A stretch of 64,000 bases of DNA from Megascapheus bottae (lineage: Eukaryota > Chordata > Mammalia > Rodentia > Geomyidae). Made by a program: the position numbers and the translations under genes. Numbering within the stretch: the stretch's first letter is position 1; the number at the start of each line of letters is the position of its first letter. The stretch lies in the NCBI GenBank assembly GCA_024803745.1, contig JANJXV010000013.1:6634001-6698000 (forward strand), read 5' to 3'. A model generated the notes under the pieces. The model was given only the letters and a program-made list of their open reading frames with translations. It searched no databases and was not told where the DNA came from. This document shows, piece after piece, positions 56,175-64,000 of this stretch.

Positions 56175-57010
56175 GTGATCACTACTACACTGTTGGTGGG
56201 AGTGCAAACTTGTTCAACCACTATGGAAAGCAGTGTGGCAGTGCCTCAAAAGGCTACACGTAGAACTCCCCTATGACCCAGCAATTCCACTACTTGGCAT
56301 TTACCGAACCATCCAGAAACAAGGACATACTAAATCCAGTAGCACAACAATGTTCATTGCAGCACTATTCACCATAGCAAAGATATGGAACCAACCTAGA
56401 TGTCCCTCAGTTGATGAGTGGATCAACAAGTTGTGGTATTTGTACACAATGGAATTCTGTGCTGCTGTCAGAAAGAATGACATCTCCCCATTTGTTAGGA
56501 AATGGAAAGACTTAGAAAAAATCATATTAAGTGAAGTAAGCCAGACTCAAAGGAACATAGGCTCAATGGTTTCCCTCATTTGTCATAATCAGTAGAAACC
56601 TTGGGCTCTACTAGCAGAGATCTGCAATAGAGCAAAATCTGGATACATAAGGCCATATAATGTGAAGCTAATTGAAAGGACCTCCAGGATATTGAAACAA
56701 AAGCCATATAATGAATGATTGTTGTCCTTAATGTACTATGTTGTCTCTCATCTCCTTTGATGTCCCTTGGTTATCTCATATTGGTATAGTATCTCACTTT
56801 GTTATCTGATATATTGAATTTATTGGTATTTGGATATTTGAAATTTGATAGGGAAGGGGGGAAAACCAAGACAGGTGGGGGGTGTGGGGGGGGAGGGAAA
56901 TGGGTACCAAGACATGTGAAAGAGTATCAATGTATGTGAATTAATGCACCTTCTATCTGGCAAATATCATGTAACCCTTTTACTAATTACAATAAAAAAT
57001 AGAAAAAAAA
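56175..57010 (+). mobile_element. L1-A, 5'-truncated, 0.84 kb
   Basis: Starts in ORF2 at GATCACTACTACACTGTTGG, runs through the ORF2 end, the 3' UTR and G-rich block (56852-56903) to AATAAA and an A-rich tail. The least damaged ORF2 tail in the window. TSD not resolved. Confidence 0.92.
56233..56595 (+). pseudogene. L1 ORF2 C-terminal 120 codons
   Basis: Uninterrupted frame for the ORF2 C-terminus to its natural stop: LPYDPAIPLLGIYRTIQKQG, WNQPRCPSVDEWINKLWYLY, FVRKWKDLEKIILSEVSQTQ. This is only the tail of a roughly 1,270-residue protein; the catalytic domains are missing through 5' truncation. Confidence 0.9.
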
Positions 57011-57029
57011 AGAATTATAAATTTGCCCG

Positions 57030-57235
57030 GTACTGATGAATTTTGGCAGTATTCACAACTACTCAGAAGTCTGAGAACAATCTGATCACAATTTGAAGGT
57101 AGGCCAGGCCAAAATATGTCAAGAGAGTCTCATCTTCAATTAGGCAGCCAAAAAGGGCCAGAAGTAAAGGTGTAGCTCACCAGTGTTGAGTGAAACTGGA
57201 GTGAAAAATTCAAGCTAGAAGTTCACTGGTCTTAA
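57030..57235 (+). mobile_element. 7SL-Geo SINE, decayed
   Basis: Sense: CTACTCAGAAGTCTGAGAAC, GAAGGTAGGCCAGGCC, GAGTCTCATCTTCAATTAGG, AAAGGTGTAGCTCACCAGTG. Confidence 0.6.
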
Positions 57236-57265
57236 GATTATTAGCACAAAAAAAAGAAAATAGAG

Positions 57266-57454
57266 GGCCAGGAGTGTGGCCTAGTGGTAGAGTGCTTGCC
57301 TGCCATGCACAAAGCCTTGGGTTTGATTCCCTGGAACCACATACACAGAAAAAAGCCGGAAGTGGCTTTGTTGCTCAAATGGAAGAGTTCTGGCCTTGAG
57401 AAAGCCCAAGGATAATGCCCAGGCCCTGAGTTCAAGTACCAGGACTGGCAAAAA
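57266..57454 (+). mobile_element. IDL-Geo SINE
   Basis: Sense dimer: GGAGTGTGGCCTAGTGGTAG, GGGTTTGATTCCCTGGAACC, CCCTGAGTTCAAGTACCAGG, A-tail. Short flanking similarity (AAAATAGAGG / AAATATAGAAG) may be an aged TSD. Confidence 0.92.
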
Positions 57455-58214
57455 ATATAGAAGAGAAAAGAATTGCCAAGTAATAATAAGCACAATATTT
57501 ATAGTTTTATGTTTTAAATTAGGTAATTTTTTCTATAAATAAGGATACCTACATATGCCAGTTCCTATCTTACAGTTCTTAAGGTAAAAATAACAAGAAA
57601 TACATTGCCAAGTGTACAATAGAACTGCATATTTGGTGTTGAGCTTACCTCAAATGCAGAATATATACAAATACTTTCAAACACATACAATACAATAGAT
57701 GCATCCATAGATATACAATGGAATGAACATGAAAGAAATAAATAATGTTTTTCCAAGAGAGACTAGGAATGCTTAAATTTTCATATGCTAAATAAAAACT
57801 AAATCCAGTAGAAATAAGACTGAAGGCATTTGGATATATCCACATTGCAATTTCAAAGTGGCTGCTTCTCAGTAAAATAAAATATATCTTAACCCTAGTC
57901 AAATAATGATTGGAGAAATTGATTATCTAGGGCTAGGAACTGTACTTGTCATAAAGACAAGTAACTAGGGGGGATAAAAAGGACACAGAATTGGAACTTC
58001 CTTAAGATTTTTTTCAGCCAAACAAATGTTCATTGAAAATGTCACCTGTCACTCTGATGTGACCATAGGACTGTATATCCACAATATGTATTCATATGTG
58101 CATGTCCATACTTCCTAAGTAATATTTCCTTTGGAAGGTTCATACTGTATCTTTCCCATGATATCTACATTGAATTCTCATATGTATGAAACTACGTAAG
58201 CTTTTATTTTATTT
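57455..58214. other. unassigned interval
   Basis: AT-rich, nothing recognised. Confidence 0.4.
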
Positions 58215-58690
58215 ACTTTTTAAAATTTTGTTATTGTAGAATTGATATACAGGGATTACTGTTACATGAGTCAGGTAAAGGGTACAATTCTTGTTGAACC
58301 ATGAATCTCTCTTTTACCAATTTTCCCCTCCTTCATATTGTCTATTGAGCATCATTGTTGTATTTGTTCACCCTTGTTCCCTCTTTTCTGTGTCTCCTTT
58401 TGCCCTCCAAAATACAAATAACAAACAATCAGATGAAAGGGAATGGAAACAAGAACAGTAACAACTTCTGGGCATTTACACAACTGACCACAGATAAGAT
58501 CACACTAAAGCTACAGGCACAACCATGTTCATTACAGCATTGTTTACCCAAGTTATTGAATCAACCCAAATGCCCTTCAGTGGATCAAGAAAATGAGGTA
58601 TAAATACACAATGGAATTTTACTCATTCATCAAAAAAATGATATTTTACCATTTGTGAGGAAATGGAAAGACTTGGAAAAATGTCAGCTT
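58215..58690 (-). mobile_element. L1-B 3' end with ORF2 part inverted (candidate twin priming)
   Basis: 58215-58465 is inverted L1-B 3' end (TTGTTATTGTAGAATTGATA, GATTACTGTTACATGAGTCA, GTTCACCCTTGTTCCC). 58466-58690 is sense ORF2 end (CTTCTGGGCATTTACACAAC, ACCATGTTCATTACAGCATT, TGAGGAAATGGAAAGACTTG). The two meet head to head with nearly adjacent L1 coordinates. Confidence 0.6.
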
Positions 58691-59510
58691 TTAATTTGAC
58701 AATATCTAAACCAGAACTGGGGAGAAACAATGAAGATATATCCAACGAGTTAACTCTAATCACCGGTTAAAGACCTTATATCCAAATGCCATCATACTGA
58801 ACATTAGAAATCAACATTGGAGTTTTTGCAGAAAAAAATACATTTAGTTATTCTTTCCTCTATATTTTAATAATGGTAGTGTGGAAAATAAATTTTTATA
58901 TGTATGTATATATGCAATACACATGTATGGATATGTCATTATGCAATGCATATATATATTTGTGGATTTTTTTAAAAGAAAGTATAAGAAGTAGCTTAAT
59001 TAATTCAAAGATATCTCAATGTAACTTTGAACAAAATGAAGTCCCAAAAGAATGGGAAAAATTTTTAGTCGCAGAATCTATGGCTCAGGCTTAAACATTC
59101 TCTTGGTTTAATTCAGTATTTTTCCAGGGTGCATTTCATATTTTACTAGACTCTCAGCATTTTTTGTGATCAAGTAAATTTATCAAGTTCTAGAAATTCA
59201 ATTTCCTTCAATTGGAGAGTCACATCACATATTAGCATAATAAAGGTTTGGCATTTTTCTGGAGTTACACACATGCCTCTATTTTTCCTTGTTGAGCTTT
59301 GTTTCCTAAAGTACATTTGACAAAGAAAACCTATTTTCATATTATATGTGAATATTCTATACTGCTCCTGATTTTTAGCAAAAATATAGACATTTAATGG
59401 AAGCATAAAGTGCATAGATAACATAAGCCAAAGTTTGTCCCTTCGCCTACCTTCTCTCAGTCCTGGGAAAGGGGAAAAGGAGGAGGAAAGCCTATCATGA
59501 AATGAAATGT
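58691..59510. other. unassigned interval
   Basis: AT-rich with TATATA patches (58895-58960); nothing recognised. Confidence 0.4.
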
Positions 59511-59528
59511 AAGAAATGGCAAATGTCA

Positions 59529-59712
59529 GGCTGAGAGTGTGGCCTAGTGGTAGAATGCTCGCCTAGCATACATGAAGACCTGGGTTCAATTCCTCCGTAC
59601 CACATACACAGCAGAAAAGCCATAAATGGGGTTTTGGTTCAAGAGGTTGAGCCCCAGCCTTGAGAAAATCCCAAGGATAGTGTCCAGACCCTGAGTTCAA
59701 GCCCCAGGACTT

Positions 59713-59751
<39 letters not shown>

Positions 59752-59766
59752 ACAATAATAATAACA
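59529..59766 (+). mobile_element. IDL-Geo SINE with (TAG)n tail and perfect TSD
   Basis: Sense dimer (GAGAGTGTGGCCTAGTGGTA; GGGTTCAATTCCTCCGTACC; TGAGTTCAAGCCCCAGG). The tail is (GTA)n (59713-59751) then (AAT)n. An 18-base TSD AAGAAATGGCAAATGTCA at 59511-59528 and 59767-59784 encloses the microsatellite, so it arose from the element's own tail. Confidence 0.95.
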
Positions 59767-60034
59767 AAGAAATGGCAAATGTCACTGAGGTCTCGTTCAG
59801 TCAAGAAGGTGGACAATAACATCATTCCCCTTTTCTAAACACGGGATGTATTCATTCAATGAGCAAAGGATGCTCATACAAAGCATATTTTATGAGATGA
59901 AGTGGTGAACATAAACACGGTTATGACACTGTTCATTCAAGAGTTCATATCCTTGCACAGTCATTAATAATAAAATAGGTTTATATACTATTGAAAAAGC
60001 AATCTCTGTTCATGCTTTCAACACATACTTATTT

Positions 60035-60115
60035 TTTCACTTAATTTTATTGTAAAGGTGATGTTCAAACGGGTTTCAGTTACATAAGTAAAATACATTT
60101 CTTGTTGAATAGCTT
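60035..60115 (-). mobile_element. L1-B 3' terminus
   Basis: Inverted: TTAATTTTATTGTAAAGGTG, GGGTTTCAGTTACATAAGTA, ATTTCTTGTTGAATAG. Confidence 0.6.
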
Positions 60116-60299
60116 AGCGCATATTTAACACGTGACCACTATGCACAGACCTCGAGCTAGATTTAGCTGCTGTATATGTTAAGTAGATAGTGTTACTGTA
60201 CTTGAAGTGTCTGTGGTCAGAGGAGGAAATCAGAAAGAAGAGATCATTCTAAAATAGCTTAGTAAAGGTTTCAACCCATAGCTGCTGTATGATGATACT

Positions 60300-60480
60300 T
60301 ATTAAGTATCCTTATAAATTTGAGTACATCATTCAGTCTTCATAACAAAGCTTTAAGATTAACTGCTTTTCTTTCCAGTAGACAAATGGAGTTAATGGGA
60401 TAGATAGTGACCAAAATACCTTGTCTAGGGCTTCCCAGATAGGTTTTATACTTAATGGGTCTGACTCCACAGACCACTAA
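60300..60480 (-). mobile_element. MIR relic
   Basis: CTTTCCAGTAGACAAATGGA, GATAGTGACCAAAATACCTT and GGGTCTGACTCCACAGACC follow an inverted MIR, ending in its typical GGTCTGACTCCAAAGCC. Confidence 0.55.
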
Positions 60481-60727
60481 ATTAATTCTATGCCAAACAT
60501 TTTTTTATGATCTTGTTGGATAACTTAAGTTGTGGTCACTATGGGCCCAACAGAAACAAAAGCACTTGAAAAAGACTTAAGACTTTGGATGGTACTATGT
60601 TGGGAAAGAGAACATTCCCCATTATGCATGTGGCTAGATGTCATGTGCAGGATATTCCAGTGAAATTCTACTATTAATGACTGTGTTATCATTTGTGAAG
60701 ATGGATTTGGTCATTTCTCTCTCTTTA

Positions 60728-60965
60728 ATTTTTTTGGGGGGGTGATTCAGCTGTGGGGCTTGAACTCTTGGCCTGGGCATTGTCCCTCTTCAGCTAAAGG
60801 CTACCACCATACCCTTTGAACCACAGAGCCACTTCCAGTTTTCTAGTGGTTAATTAGAGATGAGAGTCTCAGGGACTTCAGGGCCCAGGCTGGCTTTGAA
60901 TGGCCATCCTCAGATCTCAGCCTCCTGAGTAGCTAGGATTATAGACGTGAGCCATCCAGCCTGGG
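60728..60965 (-). mobile_element. 7SL-Geo composite SINE
   Basis: Inverted: TGTGGGGCTTGAACTCTTGG, AGTGGTTAATTAGAGATGAG, CCTCAGATCTCAGCCTCCTG, GGATTATAGACGTGAGCCA. Confidence 0.9.
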
Positions 60966-61781
60966 TAGTAATTTCTTATTTGATGTGTTAAACTCTGACA
61001 CAGCTTGTATAATAATCTAAGAAGTAACTTGGCAACCCAGTAGTCTTCCTTAAACACAGAATAGGAATAACCTACATAATTCATCTTTCCTTTCCTTAAC
61101 TTTTCTAAACAAAAAGGAGGTATTGCTGATGAAAGATTACATTAATGAACTATAAAAACAGAACAATGAAATCTATTGAAACTGATTTTGGAAAAGGAGA
61201 GGGGATAGTGATGGATTGGAATATATTGTAAAAGTGTAGAAATGTAACATTGCACATTTAATGCAAGCCAACTAACAGTAATAAAGATGCTCAGGATGAT
61301 GATGATATTAACAATAAATGCATAATTAAAAATTCTGAACCACTTAGAGAATTTATGGGTTTTAGTGGTTAAGAACATTTTGCCATTTTGAAAAACCATG
61401 GTATTATAAGGGATTCATAACAAACTAGACAACAGAAGCAAATAATTGCTTTGGTTTTCAGTTAATGTTATTTAGTGAGACAGTCTTGATGGCCACAAGG
61501 TGGCAAAGTCATGGATTGTGAAATAATGCTGTCTTATTTTCACTTGGCAGCTTCAGTGAGAATTGTGGGGAAATATACTTGAATAATTATCAAATATATG
61601 CAGGAAATTGATGCTGCGTGGTCATTCCCTGAAGGAAAGAGATTTGTATAAATGTTTTTACTATAGTGATTTTGTCATTTGCCAAAGACTTACATGTGCA
61701 TTTATTTTACTATTGCAAAACTCTATTGTTTTAAGATGAATTACCTTAGAAGTGAAGCTTTAAGTAAAAGGACAATGGAAC
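60966..61781. other. unassigned interval with a CTCF-like motif
   Basis: No gene or repeat recognised. The 14-mer CCACAAGGTGGCAA (61493-61506) fits the CTCF core at most positions. Confidence 0.35.
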
Positions 61782-62015
61782 TAACCAGATGTCAGTGGCT
61801 CATGCCTATAATCCTAACTATGCAAAAGGCTGAGATCTGAGGGGTGAAGCTCAAAGTCAGTCTTGACAGAAAAATCTGTGGGATTGTTCTCCAAAATTGA
61901 GCAGCAAAAACCTGGAAGAAAAAGCATGGCTCAAGAGGTAGAATCTATCCCTGACTGAAAGTGAGAGTCTCTGAGTTCAAGCCCCAGTACAGTAATACAC
62001 CCCCACACACACAAA
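61782..62015 (+). mobile_element. 7SL-Geo SINE with C/A-rich tail
   Basis: Sense: GTGGCTCATGCCTATAATCC, AAGGCTGAGATCTGAGGG, CATGGCTCAAGAGGTAGAAT, GAGTTCAAGCCCCAGTAC, then an ACACCCCCACACACACA tail. Confidence 0.8.
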
Positions 62016-62049
62016 GTTCACATACTGAGGCCAAAGGCAGATATACAGG

Positions 62050-62185
62050 ATACATAGGGGGAAAAAAAGCAGGAGAGTGAGGGAATGGAGCGATTGTTCA
62101 AAAAAAATTGTGCTCATTACCAGATTCCTATAACTGTATCTTCTTTGTAGATCAACTCTACAAGAGCAATAAAAGGAAAAAATCA
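62050..62185 (+). mobile_element. L1-B 3' terminus
   Basis: Sense: AATTGTGCTCATTACCAGAT, TCCTATAACTGTATCTTC, GAGCAATAAAAGG, A-rich end, consistent with L1-B order. Confidence 0.5.
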
Positions 62186-62420
62186 AACAAAACCCCCAAA
62201 CGGACAGCAGAAATTATGAAAAGAATTCATGACTTTCTTAATCTCTCAAAGAAATTGACAGTGAAATAAAATGAAGATAAAATATTTTGGGACCCTGTTG
62301 TCTGCAGTGGTGACTGGCATAATGGAAATGACCAAGAAGACAGAGTGAATACCATGTTAGAGAAACAGTAGTATTTATTTTCCAATGTGTTTGTATTGTA
62401 GAAGATTAAATGTAAAGAGA

Positions 62421-62647
62421 TCAGTTGGGGGCGGGGCCTCACACCTGTAAACCTAGGTATTCAGGAGGCTGGCATCTGAGGATCAAGGTTCAAAGCCTGC
62501 CTCTGAGACTCTTATCTCCAATTAATCACTAGAAAAGGGGAAGTGGGGCTGTGGCTCAAGGGGTAGGGTGGTAGCCATAAGCTGAAGGGACAGTTCATCC
62601 AGGCCCAGAGTTCAAGCCCTATGACCCACAAACAAACAAACAAAAAA
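62421..62647 (+). mobile_element. 7SL-Geo SINE
   Basis: Sense: CACACCTGTAAACCTAGGTA, TTCAGGAGGCTGGCATCTGA, CTCTTATCTCCAATTAATCA, GGCTGTGGCTCAAGGGGTAG, (ACAAA)n tail. Confidence 0.88.
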
Positions 62648-62713
62648 CTTAAAAAGATCAACGCAATACATGCTAGGGCAGAAGCTTATTTCCATCTCTG
62701 TGGGATCATGAGG

Positions 62714-62934
62714 TTTTTTTTTTTCTCTTTTTTTCTTTTTCTTTTGCCAGTCCTGGGCTTGTGCTCAGGGCCTGAGCACTGTTCTTGAGTTTTCTCAAAG
62801 GCTAGAGCTCTACCACTTGAACCATAGCACCACTTCTGGCTTTTTACCCCTATGTACTTGGTACTGAGAAGGAAGCAAGCCCAGGTCTTGTACATGTTGG
62901 AAAGCAATTTGACATTAGACCAAACTCCTGGCCC
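62714..62934 (-). mobile_element. IDL-Geo SINE with long T/C-rich tail
   Basis: Inverted: pyrimidine tail (62714-62745), GCCAGTCCTGGGCTTGTGCT, CTACCACTTGAACCATAGC, GACCAAACTCCTGGCCC. Short flanking repeat GATCATG at 62704-62710 and 62937-62943. A-box region partly lost. Confidence 0.88.
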
Positions 62935-62944
62935 AAGATCATGC

Positions 62945-63140
62945 CTTATTTTTTAATTGTATTTTATTGTCAGGCTGCTATATAGAGGGGTTAAAGTTAC
63001 ATTTGTTGGTTAGTGGGTACCTTATTTCTTGAACATTGATATCCCTCCTCATGTTTTTCTCCCACATTCCCTCCTCCCATGCACTCCCAATCATCTTGTT
63101 TTTCCCCTTCCCTTCCCTATTTCAAGTAAACAGATTAATG
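62945..63140 (-). mobile_element. L1 3' UTR fragment (L1-A/B type)
   Basis: Inverted: TTTTATTGTCAGGCTGCTAT, TAGAGGGGTTAAAGTTACAT, ATCATCTTGTTTTTCCCCTT, CCTATTTCAAGTAAACAGAT. Confidence 0.75.
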
Positions 63141-63417
63141 TATTTACAATAATGATTGCTTTTCTAAATTACTTTTATTTATATTTGTTTCCTATATTCC
63201 TACATAAAGTGTAGTGACACTAGGCAGTACATTGTTTTTATTAGCTGAAGAATTAGTTACACCACACATAATTAAAACCAAAGACAAAGAAAGCATGATA
63301 GTGATCTGCACAATATATAGGAGAAAATACATCTAGCTGTTAAATAGCTATAAGTACAATATAATAAATTTATCATTGAATATTAGATTACAGAAAAATA
63401 AGGATTACTTCTCTTTT

Positions 63418-63614
63418 TATTTTGTTTTTATTTTTTGCCAGTCCTGGGGCTTGAACTCAGGGCCTAAGCACTGTCCTTAGACACTTTTTGCTCAAGGCTA
63501 GCATTCTACCACTTGAGCCACCATTTCTGTCATTTTCTGTGTATGTGGTACCAAGGAATCGAACTCAGGGCTTTGTGTATGTGAGCACTCTACCATTAGG
63601 CCAAATCACAACCC
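63418..63614 (-). mobile_element. IDL-Geo SINE
   Basis: Inverted dimer: TTGCCAGTCCTGGGGCTTGA, CTACCACTTGAGCCACCATT, GTGGTACCAAGGAATCGAAC, a small deletion in the GCATGCTAGGCAAGC region, CATTAGGCC. Confidence 0.9.
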
Positions 63615-64000
63615 TCTTTATTTTTTTAATTGGGTGTATTACGCTCTTGACTTATCATAGATATATATTTGACTTTTATACAAATCAAGTTAAAATTAAC
63701 ATTTTCATTTTCTGAAAGTTAGGCATTTTTGCCTCAAACAAAATAAATTATTTAAAAATTCGCATTTGCCTTACATTTCATAGAATCTTTTATTACTTGA
63801 TGGAAAACTTTGATTGTATCCACAATTTAGATATTCTATTTTGGGCCTATTTTGCAATAAACCTAGAATTATTTCTCATAGGCTCTGTCCCTATTCTTAT
63901 CCTTGCAGGTAGACGTTGAAATGCCAGGGAAAAAGGAATGCTCACATCAAGCAATATTACAAGACTAATAATACAGTGTGAGCATAACCAGAAATGAAAA
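63615..64000. other. AT-rich interval to window end, nothing recognised
   Basis: No element or coding signal identified. Confidence 0.4.

Noticed and set aside
57241..57495. 84- and 70-codon reverse frames sharing peptides with other loci
   Set aside because: The shared peptides come from translated IDL-Geo SINE, not from a protein family.
1..64000. A previously undescribed gene system (defence, toxin-antitoxin, biosynthetic cluster)
   Set aside because: No intact coding genes are present; all long frames are explained by L1, SINE or simple repeats except the doubtful frame at 27715-28140.

Overview
This window looks like non-coding, AT-rich mammalian nuclear DNA from an intergenic or deep intronic gene desert. 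I find no intact protein-coding gene, no exon I can defend, no functional tRNA or rRNA gene, no CpG island and no CRISPR array. The content is a dense, layered set of retrotransposons. The best clue to the host is a dimeric SINE whose left half is an ID/tRNA-Ala-like monomer and whose right half is a second module with its own tRNA-like boxes. From memory this matches IDL-Geo, reported from the rodent superfamily Geomyoidea (kangaroo rats, pocket mice, pocket gophers). A second, 7SL-derived SINE carries the same right-hand module ('7SL-Geo' here). The host is therefore probably a geomyoid rodent; the species is not determined.

Family labels are mine and rest on shared 3' ends seen inside the window. 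L1-A is the youngest LINE-1 lineage (3' UTR with a G-rich purine block, ending in AATAAA). L1-B and L1-C are older L1 3'-end types. L1-D occurs at 1.7-3.8 kb and 20.6 kb. L1M denotes ancient mammalian L1. '7SL-7SL-ID trimer' is an older, strongly decayed SINE. MIR/L2 relics are older still.

Layout: 0-12 kb holds serial L1 3' ends, a SINE/L1 chimera (6.2-6.7 kb), SINEs and three same-orientation L1-C ends near 10.4 kb. 12-21 kb has a young L1-A nested inside an older L1 (15.0-17.7 kb) and SINEs with clean target-site duplications (TSDs). 21-33 kb is mostly unrecognised sequence with old SINEs, microsatellites and one unexplained 141-codon frame (27.7-28.1 kb). 34.0-36.2 kb is a 2.2-kb L1-A whose 5' junction is tandemly duplicated. 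37-40 kb has a probable twin-primed (5'-inverted) L1 and a short young L1. 40-50 kb is largely unassigned, with two candidate solo LTRs (46.65 and 48.4 kb). 50-52 kb is an ancient L1 split by two young antisense L1 tails. 53-64 kb is mainly SINE, MIR and L1 fragments, including two more candidate 5'-inverted L1s.

Nothing forms a working gene system. The interest lies in retrotransposition mechanism: chimeric cDNA, 3' transduction, twin priming, junction duplication, modular SINE evolution and microsatellites arising in SINE tails. Boundaries are read by eye and are accurate to about 5-20 bases unless a TSD fixes them.
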